Source of the DNA: Microbacterium oxydans
GTDB taxonomy: Bacteria; Actinomycetota; Actinomycetes; Actinomycetales; Microbacteriaceae
DNA length: 64,000 bases
Direction: 5' to 3'
Assembly: GCF_006540085.1 (NCBI RefSeq)
Contig: NZ_BJOG01000008.1
Span: 372,001 to 436,000, forward strand
A program made the position numbers and the translations under genes. Under the pieces are notes generated by a model that was not told the origin of the DNA, searched no databases, and saw nothing but the letters and a program-made list of their open reading frames with translations. Below, piece by piece: positions 1-9,433 of the stretch (the stretch's first letter is position 1; each line of letters begins with the position of its first letter).

Positions 1-979
1 ACGGGGTCGGCGTGGGCTCGGGAGCCGGCGTGGGCTCAGGTGACGGCGTGGACTCAGGTGACGGCGTCGAGGTGGGCTCAGGAGCCGGGGTCGGCGTGGG
101 CTCAGGATCCGGGGTCGGAGTGGGCTCCGGCGTGGGCTCGGGAGCGGGTGTGGGCTCCGGGGACGGCGCGGGCGCGGTCACCGCGAAGTCGTCGATTCCG
201 ACCGGAACAGCAGCCCTGGCCCCGGAGGACGTGTAGAGCGCGAAGCCGTATCCGCCTGCGGACTGAATCCGCGCGTTCGAGTCGTCGGAGTACGTCACCT
301 GCCAATCCGCCGGCTCCGCGGCGTTCGACTCCCAGGCCTTGGCCGCCAGCGCCACCGGACTCGTGCCGGCGACGCTGAACGCCACCGTCAGCGTGTCACC
401 GCCCGTCACGGTGAGGGGAAGCCGACGCTCGGCCAGATGCTGCACGCGCATGAGGTCGGTGAGCCGCACGACCGATACGTAGGCCGAGCCGTCGGGATGG
501 ACGCGCAGGCGCACCCCGTACGAGTCGGCGCCGGACACCCGGACCGCCTGGGAGAGGTAGAGCGGCCCTCCCACGGGCAGCTCGGGAACGGTCAGCGAGA
601 ACCGGCTGTCCACATCAGCGGCGACCGCACCGTCGATGGTGGCCCTGGCGGTGATACCCGGCTTGCGACTGGCGAGCAGCGCCTGCTCGCCGGTCACGCT
701 CGCCGTCGCTTCCACGACACGCCATGGGCCGTCGGGCGAGGACCCCCACCCCGAGTCGACCGTGCGATCCATGTCGTCGGCGATGACGGGAGCGTCCGTG
801 GCATCGGCGGACTGTGCGAGGAGCGGAGCGTCGTCGGCCAGTGCCGACGCAGGAACGGCTGTCAGCGCCGTCGTGAGCGCGACGGCAGCGGTCAGCACTC
901 CTGCGAGCATCGTGCGGGTGCGTCGCCGGGGCGGACTCGAAGTCTCGCGTGAGGTGCGGTCGAGGAGCGGAGTGGGCAC
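1..979 (-). CDS. Secreted protein with jelly-roll-like domain and Pro-rich tail (partial, runs off window start)
   Basis: This minus-strand frame is open from about 979 to the window edge and has no stop inside the window. Translation gives a basic N-terminus (RRRTRT), a hydrophobic stretch ending VPASALADD (a signal-peptide-like cleavage region), then a domain of about 190 residues beginning near DDMDRTVDSGWG. A tail follows, made of repeated PEPTP and PAPEPT units that continues past position 1. The globular domain resembles the two C-terminal modules of the 3902-8611 protein (DSFGRVVSSGWG, DEFDRTAGPGWG), so both are probably parts of the same surface system. The start is uncertain. I chose GTG at 979; a TTG at 1051 has a better ribosome site (GAGGGGGA, 8 nt upstream), and ATG 910 is also in frame. 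The 195 bp up to the next gene hold only a short GC hairpin (1152-1165). Function unknown; probably exported and surface-associated. Confidence 0.75.
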   Translation of the reverse strand, partial: MPTPLLDRTSRETSSPPRRRTRTMLAGVLTAAVALTTALTAVPASALADDAPLLAQSADATDAPVIADDMDRTVDSGWGSSPDGPWRVVEATASVTGEQALLASRKPGITARATIDGAVAADVDSRFSLTVPELPVGGPLYLSQAVRVSGADSYGVRLRVHPDGSAYVSVVRLTDLMRVQHLAERRLPLTVTGGDTLTVAFSVAGTSPVALAAKAWESNAAEPADWQVTYSDDSNARIQSAGGYGFALYTSSGARAAVPVGIDDFAVTAPAPSPEPTPAPEPTPEPTPTPDPEPTPTPAPEPTSTPSPESTPSPEPTPAPEPTPTP

Positions 980-1173
980 GGTGTCACCGTCTTCTGGGGC
1001 AGATTCATGATCACCCCGCAGCTCCGCCGCAGTTTCAACCCCGGGCAGCAAAGTGCGAGTCCCCCTCGCAACTCATGAAGAATACCCCGGCCATCCCGGC
1101 GAAGACAAACGGAAACGGCGAGGCACCGATATACTTCGTCGCTTCCGCGACCCGAGGGGCCTCGGATGTCGCC

Positions 1174-2526
1174 TCAGTCGCTGTAGTACTCGCTGCGGTG
1201 ACGCTCCGGCCGGGCGCGGTTCAGAACCGTGCCGAGGATGCGGGCACCGCCCGACTCGAGCGACTTGATGCTCTTGGCGAGCGCGGCGCGGCGCGTCTTC
1301 GTCGCGTCGACCACGAGGATCACGCCGTCGGTCTGGGTGGCGAAGAGGTTGGCGTCGGCCACGCTGAGGATCGGCGGGGAATCGATGACCACGTAGTCGT
1401 ACTCCGCTGCGGCGAAGTCGAGGAGCTGGTTCATGCGCGCCGACGTCAGGAGCTCCGCCGGATTCGGCGGGATGGTACCTGCGGGCAGGATATCGAGCGT
1501 GCTGTCGGCGACACTGTGCTTGGCGACCTCGAACTCGACTTCGTCCAGCAGCACGCTGGTCAGACCGATCGAGCCGTCGATGCCCGCGTGCTCGTGCGCC
1601 CGCGGGCGCCGCATGTCGGCGTCGATCAGCAGCACCGAGTTGCGCAGACCGGCGAGGGTCATGGCCAGGTTGACCGAGATGGTCGACTTGCCCTCCGCCG
1701 GCATGCCCGACGTCACCAGCAGCACCTTCACCCGCGAGGAGACGTTCGCGTAGGCCAGAGCCGAACGGATACGGCGGAACTCCTCCGAGGTGTGGCCGAG
1801 CGGCTCCTGCGCGACGGCGATGCCCCGCATGGCCAGGAGAGGCGACTTCGAGACGACGCCCAGAACAGGGTCGCCACCCGCCTCCGTCAGCGTCTCCTCG
1901 TTGCGCATACGGGTGTCGAGCACTCCGATGAGCACCGCGATGGCGAGGCCCAGGACGCCCCCGAGGAAGCCTCCGAGAAGGGCATCGCGCGGCTTGCTCG
2001 GCGTGAACTGGAACTCAGGCACGACCGCGTCGTCGATGACCTGCGCCGTGATCGTCGATTCGCCCTGCGGGTCCTTGGGCGCCACGTCCTTGACCACGAT
2101 GATGAGCTGGTCCGCCACGGCATCGGCCAGCTCGGCCGCTGCCTTCGGATCGTCCGTGATCCCCGTGATCCGCAACGTGACCGTGCTCTGGGGGATCGTG
2201 ACCTCGATGTCCCTTGCGAGGGCTCGCGGAGTCGTGTCGAGCCCCAGCTCCTCGATGACGGGGTCGAGCACCCGCGAGCTGGTCGCCAACTGGGCGAACG
2301 ACAGCATCTGGCTCTGCGTGTACACAGAGCCCTGGTTGAGGTCAGAGGCGCTGGTTCCCTGGTTCAGGGCGAAGTACAACGAGGTCGTCGCCTGGAACAG
2401 GGGGGTCTGCAACGAGGCGTACCCGAAGGACCCTGCAGCCCCGACGACCGCGCAGAGCACGATCGCCCACCAGAACTTGCGCAACGAGCTGGCGATCACG
2501 CGCAGACTCACCCGGCTCTCGCCCAT
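1174..2526 (-). CDS. Wzz/CpsD-type polysaccharide chain-length and BY-kinase protein
   Basis: This 450-aa membrane tyrosine kinase of the capsule/exopolysaccharide family joins a Wzz-like chain-length domain to a cytoplasmic P-loop kinase. TM1 lies near residues 19-37 and TM2 near 178-200 (GGFLGGVLGLAIAVLIG). The kinase domain shows Walker A (GMPAEGKST), Walker A' (LLIDADMRRP) and Walker B (VVIDSPP). The tail EYYSD has only two tyrosines, where the family usually has a longer Tyr cluster for autophosphorylation. The start at 2526 is preceded by GGGGAGTC, and longer in-frame starts would overlap the upstream gene. It lies 53 bp downstream of the Wzy-like polymerase. By family knowledge such proteins set polymer length and are switched by a tyrosine phosphatase; an LMW-PTP is encoded at 9434-10051. 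Confidence 0.9.
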   Translation of the reverse strand: MGESRVSLRVIASSLRKFWWAIVLCAVVGAAGSFGYASLQTPLFQATTSLYFALNQGTSASDLNQGSVYTQSQMLSFAQLATSSRVLDPVIEELGLDTTPRALARDIEVTIPQSTVTLRITGITDDPKAAAELADAVADQLIIVVKDVAPKDPQGESTITAQVIDDAVVPEFQFTPSKPRDALLGGFLGGVLGLAIAVLIGVLDTRMRNEETLTEAGGDPVLGVVSKSPLLAMRGIAVAQEPLGHTSEEFRRIRSALAYANVSSRVKVLLVTSGMPAEGKSTISVNLAMTLAGLRNSVLLIDADMRRPRAHEHAGIDGSIGLTSVLLDEVEFEVAKHSVADSTLDILPAGTIPPNPAELLTSARMNQLLDFAAAEYDYVVIDSPPILSVADANLFATQTDGVILVVDATKTRRAALAKSIKSLESGGARILGTVLNRARPERHRSEYYSD

Positions 2527-2579
2527 GACTCCCCATTCCCCCTGAGACTTCGATTCTAGAGGTGTTCGTTCCTGCGACC

Positions 2580-3890
2580 TCATGATTGTGCAGGGGGCTT
2601 CCCGACGAGGCGCTGCCGGTGCACGGGTCCGAGCCCGCCTTGGAGTGCTTCCTCTGACTGTTGCCCCCCTCTGCCGATCACGTCCGCGTCGCGCGCCCAC
2701 GTGATCGCCAGGCCCACGCAGAACCAGAGGAACATGCTGTACTGCGTGATCAACGCCACCACCACGAGGCTCGGCAGCTGTCCGACGACGGCGATCGACG
2801 CCGGGCTCCTGGTCGAGCGTCGTACGGTCATGATCGCCGCGCAGACCAGGGCGGCCATGATCAGCAGTGTGGGGACGTACCCGTACCGGAGCAGAGTGAG
2901 GACGAGCGCGTTGTCGACGGAGCGCGCGAAGTAGCCGAGGTAGTAGTCCCCCGAGACGAGCGAGTGCCAGTCCCCCGGGTTGCCGAAGAGCTGCACCTGC
3001 TGGAGGAGCACCAGGAGATCGGTCCGGTAGTCCGCGCTGCCGCCCGCCTCGTCACCCGCCGCCCCGAAGACGGAGTCGATGATCGGGATGGCGATGGCGG
3101 TGCCGATGACACCGGCCGTGACGACGGCGACCCGGAACCGCGTGGACACCCCGACGATGAGGAACGTGGACAGCACCAGCGTGAGCACGAGGGTGAGCTG
3201 TCCGGCGCGGCTGAACGTCAGCACCGTCGCCACCGCGACGATCACCACGCCGCCGATCTTCGGGATCAGCCGCCACTTCGTCGCCACGATGAAAGCCGAC
3301 GACATCGCCAGCGCCGCTCCCAGGGCGATCGAGTGGCCGAACGCGCCCTCGACCCTCAGCACCCCGCCGCGTTCCTGGAGAGGACTCCAGGTGTCGTAGA
3401 CCACGCCGGATCCGGGGATCAGGACGAAGGGATTGAGGGAGGTGAAGAACTCGATGATGCCGAGGACGGCTGCCACGATGGCGACGACCGCGATCGTCGA
3501 CGTGACCCATTCCGGCGCGACCCGGGCGAGCACCACGCGTCCCCAGAGATAGGGGATGACCCATTCGAGCAGAGCGGCGACGAGCGACGGGAGATCGACC
3601 GTTCCGAAGCCGTACAGCCCGACAATCACGATGACGAATGCCACGACCCAGGCATCTGCGGCGCGCAGCGGGACGACCGACCAGTTGACGATGATCATCA
3701 GGGCGGTCAGCAGCGTTATCGCGGCCCAGTAGAAGCCGATGTTGACGCCGACCCAGAGCGGCACGAAGAAGAGGACGCAGGCCCAGCCCACGAACGCCGT
3801 GCGCGGCAGCAGCCTGAGCACGAAAACGACGATGGCCACTGCTGCGATTCCTCCGACGGCGAGGAGCGCGATCGGAACAGCAGTGGCCAT
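2580..3890 (-). CDS. O-antigen ligase/Wzy-like polysaccharide polymerase
   Basis: This 436-aa polytopic membrane protein has about 10-12 hydrophobic segments and one larger extracellular loop (about residues 280-340, containing ADYRTD and GNPGDWHSLVSGDYY). The layout is typical of the O-antigen ligase/Wzy polymerase family, which joins lipid-linked repeat units outside the membrane. No catalytic residue can be assigned safely. It lies between the PKD surface protein (11 bp upstream) and the Wzz/BY-kinase (53 bp downstream), which supports a role in polymerising a surface glycan. The C-terminal 35 residues are hydrophilic (QQSEEALQGG). The ATG at 3890 follows TAAGAT and 8 nt, so a short or absent leader is possible. 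Confidence 0.8.
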   Translation of the reverse strand: MATAVPIALLAVGGIAAVAIVVFVLRLLPRTAFVGWACVLFFVPLWVGVNIGFYWAAITLLTALMIIVNWSVVPLRAADAWVVAFVIVIVGLYGFGTVDLPSLVAALLEWVIPYLWGRVVLARVAPEWVTSTIAVVAIVAAVLGIIEFFTSLNPFVLIPGSGVVYDTWSPLQERGGVLRVEGAFGHSIALGAALAMSSAFIVATKWRLIPKIGGVVIVAVATVLTFSRAGQLTLVLTLVLSTFLIVGVSTRFRVAVVTAGVIGTAIAIPIIDSVFGAAGDEAGGSADYRTDLLVLLQQVQLFGNPGDWHSLVSGDYYLGYFARSVDNALVLTLLRYGYVPTLLIMAALVCAAIMTVRRSTRSPASIAVVGQLPSLVVVALITQYSMFLWFCVGLAITWARDADVIGRGGQQSEEALQGGLGPVHRQRLVGKPPAQS

Positions 3891-3901
3891 GCGTCAGGAT
3901 C

Positions 3902-6900
3902 TTACTGGGGCGCGGTGACGCGGAACGAATCGAACGAGACGTTCAGGGGCGCCGTGGAGCTGCCCGACCGGTTGCCGCTGAGACCGACGGAACCCGCAGC
4001 GAGCGGAGTCGTGTCCGTCGCGTTGATCTGCCAGTTCGCGGGCTCTGTCGTGCCGGTCGCCCAGATCTTCGCCGAGATGGCGGTGGAGGCCGATCCGGTG
4101 ACGGAGACCTTGAGGCTGTACGACGTGTTCGCCGCCCACACGAGTCCGGGTACCGCCTGCGTCAGCAGCACCGTTCCCTCGCGGTGGACCACGAGCCAGA
4201 CGGTTCCGTCAGGACGGAGCCACGCACGGGCGAAGTACTTCCCGGCAGCGGTCTGCCTCGCGATCACGCCGACGTAGGCGCCGCCAGCGGCAGGAGCCTG
4301 GTCGACGCGGAACTGCGTCTCGAGGATCGCGTCGCCGATCGAGGTCGAGTTGAGCGTGGCGTGGCGGGTGTCCCCCGCGACCAGACTCAGCTTGCCCTGG
4401 CCGTCGGCGACGGTCGCCGCCGCCTGCGAACCGCCGGCGACCGTCCACGCTCCGCCCGTGACCGCGGTTCCCCAGCCGGGCCCCGCCGTGCGGTCGAACT
4501 CATCGCTCGCGAGCGCGGCCGGGTTGGGCTGAGGCTGCGGGTCGACCGGCGGTGCCGTGACCGTGACCTGCTGGGTCGCGGTGTGGGTGGCCCCCTTGTC
4601 GTCCGTCACCGTGAGGGTCACCGTGTAGGTGCCCGCCGCGGTGTACGCCCGCGAGCTGGTCGCCCCCGTGCCCGTCGATCCGTCTCCGAAGTTCCAGGCA
4701 TAGGAGGCGATGGTGCCGTCCGAGTCGGTCGATGCCCCACCGTTGACGTTCACGGTCAGCCCCGTGGTCGTCGCCGTGAAGGCCGCGGTCGGCGGCACGT
4801 TCGGCTGCGGCTGCGGCTCCGGCTGCGGCTCGGGCTGCGGTGTCGCCGCCCCGAGGTTCTTCAGCGTGAAGTCGTCGAAGCTCGCCAGGTTGGTGCCGGT
4901 CGCGCTGCCTGCGCGGTAGGAGAAGACCGTCGGCGCTCCCGCGACCTGCAAGGCGGGCGTCGTGTCCGTCGTGGAGAGCTGCCAGTTGGCGGGCTCCGCA
5001 GCTCCGGCAGCCCACAGCTTCGCGCGGATGGTCGTCGTCCCGGACCCCGTCGTCTCCATGGCGAGGTTGAACGTGCTTCCCGCGGTCCAGGTGAGACCGG
5101 CGACGGCGGTGCTGGCGATCGCGGTTCCGTTGCGGTGGATCACGAGCCACGTGGTCCCGTCCGCCCGGTGCCACGCGAGTGCGCGGTACCCGTTGGAGCC
5201 GGAGCGACGTGCACCGAGTCCTTCGTAGGCCACACCCGTCGACGGGCCGGAGGCCAGCGTGTAGGTGATGCGCGCGGACGTGTCGAGGAGAGACGTTCCC
5301 TGCAGCAGCATCTCGCGCGTCTCACCCGGCGTGAGGTTCACCTTGCCGACGCCGTCTCCGACGGAGGTGACGGCGGCCGAACCGCTCATCGGCGCCCAGG
5401 TGCCGCCGACGTCGGCCGCACCCCATCCGCTCGACACGACACGACCGAAGGAGTCGGATGCGGCGAACACCTGAGCCTGGACGGTCACGGACTTCGTGAC
5501 GCTGGCCGATCCGCCGAGGCTGTCGGTCACCGTGAGCGTGATGTCGTGCGCACCGGGCTGGGCGTAGGTGTGACCGGCGGTCGCACCGCTGCCCGCGGCC
5601 GTGCCGTCACCCCAGTTCCAGGAGTACGACAGCGTCGCGCCGTCGGAGGCGCTCGAGCCCGCGGCCGAGACGTCCACGTTCATCCCCGACGCCGTCGCGG
5701 TGAAGGTGGCGACCGGGTTCGCGTGGGTCGTGACGGACTCCCGCGTCGTCGTCGCCGTGCCACCGCGGTTGTCGGTGACCGTCAGAGTGACCGTGCGCGT
5801 GCCCGCCGAGGCGTACACGTGGCTGGCGACCTGGCCGGAGGACGTCGAACCGTCGCCCCAGTTCCAGTCGTACGAGGCGATCGTGCCGTCCGAGTCGGTC
5901 GATGCCGAGGCGTCGGCCGAGACCGAGAGCCCGGTGCCCGACAGCTCGAAGGACGCGGTCGGAAGGACGTTGGCCGCCTGCACCGTGACGGGGTTCTCCG
6001 TCGTGGTGGCCAGGCCGTTGCTGTCGGTCACGGTGAGCTTGACGGTGTACGTGCCCGCCGCCGTGTAGGTGTGCGACACCGTCTTACCCGTCGCGGTGGC
6101 CGAGTCGTCCCCGAAGTCCCAGCGGTAGCCGGTGATCGTGGCCGAGCCGGTCGGCGCGGACGTGCTGGCGTCGAATGCCACGGCGAGATCCGTCGGCGTC
6201 GAGGTGAAGGCCGCGGTCGGCGGCTGGAAGCCCTTGCCGATGCCGTAGTGGGTCTGCACCTGCGCGGCGGTGAGCGCGTAGGGGTACACCGCGACCTCGT
6301 CGAGAGCTCCCTTGAAGTTGCTCGAGCTCGGTGCGGAGGGCCAGCTGTTGAGGTTGTCCCCGCCGACACGCCAGTACCCGACGTAGTTCTCGGCGGTAGT
6401 CGCGCCGGCCGCGGACGAGACGAGCACGCCGTCGATGTACAGTTTCATGCCGTCAGCGCTCTGCGTGGCCACCGCATGGTGCCAGGCGTTGTTGTTCAGC
6501 GCCGTGGTGTTCTGGATCGTCTGCGTGCTGCCGTTGTAGGTGCCGAACACCAGACGCCCGTTGTTCGTCATGTAGAGATGACGGTCGTAGCTCGTGGAGT
6601 CACCCGAGGCCGCCGACCCGTAGCCGAGCAGCTTGCCACCGGTGGTGGTGTTGGTCTTGAACCACAGCTCCGTGGAGAACTCCGTCGATGCGGCGATCTT
6701 GTCGGTCGAAGAGGCTCGCCCCGACGAGGTTCCGCTGAACGTCGATGCGCCGGTCGCGGTGTTCTCCACGCCCGAAGCCGACGACGTCACGCCGGAGCCG
6801 AACACGGGAGGGTTCGCGCCCGCCCAGTCCTGCGCCGCGGTGCCCAGCGGGTAGTAGAGCTGCGGGTTGTCGGCCGAGATCGCGTTCGTGTAGCTCGAGA

Positions 6901-8611
6901 CCGTTCCCGATGCGACCGTGACGCTCATGGCCTGGCTGCTGACGGTGTTTCCCGCGCTGTCCTTGGCGCTGACCGTGTACTCCTGCTGCGATCCCGGTGT
7001 CGCCGTCTTGTCCTCGAGGGTGACGGACGGCCGGTTCCACCACGTGCCGTTGGCTGTGGTCGTGGCGACCGGCGTGGCCGTGCCGGTGCGACGGAGCTCG
7101 TACGTGAGCGTCAGATCGTCGCGGTCCCAGTTGGCCGGGATCGACACCCGGACGCGACCGGGGATGAACGACTGCGCCGTGCCGGTCCAGTTCGCCGCCG
7201 CGAGACGGGGACCGTCCTTGGCTCCGCCAGGGGGGTTCGTCGAGAAGCGCACGAGTCCCTCGAAGCGGCCGTTGTTCACGGACCGGAACTCACCGCCGAT
7301 CGAGATCATGTTGCCTGCGCCCGTGATCGACAGACCGGCCTGTCCCATGCCCGTCGTCACACCGACGGCCCAGTCGGGCGTCCAGGCGTAGGGCGACGGT
7401 GCAGGAGTGCCCGCCCAGTTCTTGTAGGTGCCGCCGGCTGCGGGCTGGTTGCCCAGCGAGCCGCGAGCATCCGCCGTGTACGCCTCCGAGTAGCGGTGCG
7501 TGCGCGGGTTCTGCTCCGGGTGCAGGCTCATCGTGCCGCACGCGTGCGTGTGGCTGGTCGTGTAGACGACCTTGCCGGTGGAGTACACGCCGTAGTGGTC
7601 ACCGAGGCAGTCGGCGATCCAGCGGACCTGGCCCGTCCCTGCTTCCGCCGCGAAGGTCCCCTCCAGGTTTCCCGTGGCCGCGTCGGCGTAGACCCAGCCG
7701 GTGCCGTACACGGCCTTGTCGTCGGCGGCGAGACCGAAGATGCCGGCCTTGCCGGAGTTCGAGCCCGTGTTCGAGCCGTTCTTGACCGTCTGCGGGAGTG
7801 CCCAGGACGTGTCGACCGCGCCGGTCGCCTTGTCCAGTGCCACGGTTCCGCGCATCGTCAGGTCGCCGTTGACCTGCGAGAAGCGCCCAGCGGCGATGAC
7901 GTTCTGCCCCGCGGGGTCCATGACCATCGCGTCGACCTGTAGGTCGGTCTGCGGCGCCCAGCTCAACAGGGCTCCGTTGGCGGCGTTGAAGCCGGCGAGG
8001 TTCTTACGGGCGGTGCCGTTGCCCTGCGTGAACAGCCCGCCCACGTAGACGCTGGTGCCGGAGGTTGCGAGGGCGTAGACACCGCTGCCGCCGATCGACG
8101 GGTTGAAGCCGGCCACGAGCTGGCCGGTCACGGCATCGAGGGCCGCGAAGTTCCAGCGGGCCTGACCGTTGACGGAGTTGAACGATCCGCCGATGTAGAT
8201 GCGGCTGCCGTCCGGCGACGCGGCGACGGCCTTGATCACACCGTTCACCTGCGGCGCGAACGAGAGCAGCTGACCCGTGTTGATGTCGTAGGCGAGCACG
8301 TTGGAGCGGGCCGTCAGGCTCGTTCCCGGCGTGGCGAGCGGGGCCCTGGCGTTGTCGAACTTGCCGACCGCATAGACGGTCGACCCGATCATCGTCTGCG
8401 CCCAGACGTAGCCGTTGTCGATCTGCACCGTCGGAATCGGATCCGAGGTGACGACGTTGTCGTCACGCTGCAGCAGAGGCGGTGGGGTCGAGGGGACGTC
8501 TGCTGACGCCGCCTGCGCTCCCAGTGTCGTCATGCCTGCGACGAGCAACGCCGCCGTCACGACAGACGCGAGTGCGCTCAGCGCTCGCCTCGTGGTCGAT
8601 GTGTTCCCCAT
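3902..8611 (-). CDS. Large secreted multidomain protein (propeller-like, LamG, four PKD domains, two jelly-roll-like modules)
   Basis: This 1569-aa exported protein has a signal peptide at residues 1-38 (RRALSALASVVTAALLVAG, cleavage near AQAASA). Residues about 50-460 hold repeats of the type LAYDINTGQLLSFAPQ and FAALDAVTGQLVAGF, which suggests a beta-propeller. A LamG-like domain follows at about 590-795 (ELWFKTNTTTGG, WHHAVATQSADGMKLYIDG). Three PKD domains come next (about 797-1048, with WDFGDDS, WNWGDGS and WNWGDGT), then a jelly-roll-like module (about 1050-1255), a fourth PKD (about 1272-1355, WNFGDGS) and a second jelly-roll-like module to the end. No LPXTG motif or C-terminal membrane anchor is visible. 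The ATG is preceded by GGGGAGTCACT. The position inside a polysaccharide locus suggests a role in binding or displaying the glycan; enzymatic activity is not evident. Confidence 0.88.
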   Translation of the reverse strand: MGNTSTTRRALSALASVVTAALLVAGMTTLGAQAASADVPSTPPPLLQRDDNVVTSDPIPTVQIDNGYVWAQTMIGSTVYAVGKFDNARAPLATPGTSLTARSNVLAYDINTGQLLSFAPQVNGVIKAVAASPDGSRIYIGGSFNSVNGQARWNFAALDAVTGQLVAGFNPSIGGSGVYALATSGTSVYVGGLFTQGNGTARKNLAGFNAANGALLSWAPQTDLQVDAMVMDPAGQNVIAAGRFSQVNGDLTMRGTVALDKATGAVDTSWALPQTVKNGSNTGSNSGKAGIFGLAADDKAVYGTGWVYADAATGNLEGTFAAEAGTGQVRWIADCLGDHYGVYSTGKVVYTTSHTHACGTMSLHPEQNPRTHRYSEAYTADARGSLGNQPAAGGTYKNWAGTPAPSPYAWTPDWAVGVTTGMGQAGLSITGAGNMISIGGEFRSVNNGRFEGLVRFSTNPPGGAKDGPRLAAANWTGTAQSFIPGRVRVSIPANWDRDDLTLTYELRRTGTATPVATTTANGTWWNRPSVTLEDKTATPGSQQEYTVSAKDSAGNTVSSQAMSVTVASGTVSSYTNAISADNPQLYYPLGTAAQDWAGANPPVFGSGVTSSASGVENTATGASTFSGTSSGRASSTDKIAASTEFSTELWFKTNTTTGGKLLGYGSAASGDSTSYDRHLYMTNNGRLVFGTYNGSTQTIQNTTALNNNAWHHAVATQSADGMKLYIDGVLVSSAAGATTAENYVGYWRVGGDNLNSWPSAPSSSNFKGALDEVAVYPYALTAAQVQTHYGIGKGFQPPTAAFTSTPTDLAVAFDASTSAPTGSATITGYRWDFGDDSATATGKTVSHTYTAAGTYTVKLTVTDSNGLATTTENPVTVQAANVLPTASFELSGTGLSVSADASASTDSDGTIASYDWNWGDGSTSSGQVASHVYASAGTRTVTLTVTDNRGGTATTTRESVTTHANPVATFTATASGMNVDVSAAGSSASDGATLSYSWNWGDGTAAGSGATAGHTYAQPGAHDITLTVTDSLGGSASVTKSVTVQAQVFAASDSFGRVVSSGWGAADVGGTWAPMSGSAAVTSVGDGVGKVNLTPGETREMLLQGTSLLDTSARITYTLASGPSTGVAYEGLGARRSGSNGYRALAWHRADGTTWLVIHRNGTAIASTAVAGLTWTAGSTFNLAMETTGSGTTTIRAKLWAAGAAEPANWQLSTTDTTPALQVAGAPTVFSYRAGSATGTNLASFDDFTLKNLGAATPQPEPQPEPQPQPNVPPTAAFTATTTGLTVNVNGGASTDSDGTIASYAWNFGDGSTGTGATSSRAYTAAGTYTVTLTVTDDKGATHTATQQVTVTAPPVDPQPQPNPAALASDEFDRTAGPGWGTAVTGGAWTVAGGSQAAATVADGQGKLSLVAGDTRHATLNSTSIGDAILETQFRVDQAPAAGGAYVGVIARQTAAGKYFARAWLRPDGTVWLVVHREGTVLLTQAVPGLVWAANTSYSLKVSVTGSASTAISAKIWATGTTEPANWQINATDTTPLAAGSVGLSGNRSGSSTAPLNVSFDSFRVTAPQ

Positions 8612-8697
8612 AGTGACTCCCCAGCCGCCAGTTTTCTTCTTCGAAAATGAGTTAGTGCAAATGAAAAACGAAAGTGATGCGAGTGATTACGTGCGCG

Positions 8698-9309
8698 TCA
8701 GGACAGCTGGCCGGCGAAGGTGGCCACCGGCTCGCCTGCGGCGTAGTTGACGCTGATCTTCACCGATCGCCCCTGCGTCGGATCGAGCATGAAGACGTAG
8801 GTGCCGGTGGTCTTCGCGCCCGCGGCGACCTCACCCTGCAGGGGTTCGTTCGGGCCGGCAGTCGTGGAGACCCCGATGTCGCCGTCGTCCGTGACGAGAC
8901 TGACGACCGCGGAGTCGACGCTCTGCGCACGCTTCGAGTCGTTGGCCACGGTCAGCGTGACGACCACGGCGGGTCCGGCGTACTCGCCGGGCGTCTCGGG
9001 CTTGATCGTCGTGGTCGAGATCTTGTCGATCGTGACGACCATGTCGGTGGAGAGGGAGATGGGCGCGTCGAGCGCTCCGTTCTCCTCTGTGAGCGCCGGG
9101 CCTTCCGTGGGCCCCTGGGCCTCGGTGTCGGCGGGCGGCGTCCAGTCGGTGGTGCTAGTGCCTTCCGGCGCCGGCGATTCCGATGCGCTCGGCGCGGCAG
9201 CGGTGCAACCGGCCGTCACGAGTGCCAGCGCCACCAGAGGCGCGACGAAGATCGCTCGTAGCGAGCGCGAAGTGCCGTCCCCAGAACGGCATGATGAAAC
9301 CTTGAACAC
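8698..9309 (-). CDS. Small secreted lipoprotein, DUF4352-like
   Basis: This 203-aa protein has a basic N-terminus, a hydrophobic helix (IFVAPLVALALVTAGC) and a lipobox (VTAGC), so it should be lipidated at Cys35 and held on the outer face of the membrane. A low-complexity Ser/Pro/Thr/Glu linker (SESPAPEGTSTT) comes before a beta-rich domain of about 120 residues (VVVTLTVANDSKRAQSVD, TTGTYVFMLDP). This resembles the telokin-like/DUF4352 fold of actinobacterial lipoproteins. The start is GTG 9309 with GGGGAGCTGCA upstream. An 86-bp AT-rich gap with TTTTC/GAAAA arms separates it from the PKD gene and probably carries that gene's promoter. No specific function can be assigned. Confidence 0.75.
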   Translation of the reverse strand: MFKVSSCRSGDGTSRSLRAIFVAPLVALALVTAGCTAAAPSASESPAPEGTSTTDWTPPADTEAQGPTEGPALTEENGALDAPISLSTDMVVTIDKISTTTIKPETPGEYAGPAVVVTLTVANDSKRAQSVDSAVVSLVTDDGDIGVSTTAGPNEPLQGEVAAGAKTTGTYVFMLDPTQGRSVKISVNYAAGEPVATFAGQLS

Positions 9310-9342
9310 TGCAGCTCCCCAGAACCCAGATTCCTCAATCCC

Positions 9343-9359
9343 GAAGCCCCCTCGGCTTC
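9343..9359 (-). terminator. Weak hairpin between LMW-PTP and lipoprotein genes
   Basis: Arms GAAGCC and GGCTTC with a 5-nt loop lie about 75 bp past the LMW-PTP stop. There is no U-tract, so this may be a weak terminator or part of the lipoprotein leader. Confidence 0.3.
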
Positions 9360-9433
9360 AGGTCCCCTTCAACCGCGCGGAACGCGGCGTCGGCTAATCC
9401 TAGTGCGAGGTCTGGAAAACCACAAGTGCCCGG

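Noticed and set aside
12..236. Gly/Ser/Val-repeat frame on the plus strand
   Set aside because: Reverse reading of the Pro-Glu-Pro-Thr repeat of the minus-strand secreted protein.
4184..7942. Open plus-strand frame of about 1250 codons
   Set aside because: Antisense shadow of the PKD/LamG protein; low-complexity Arg/Gly/Val composition.
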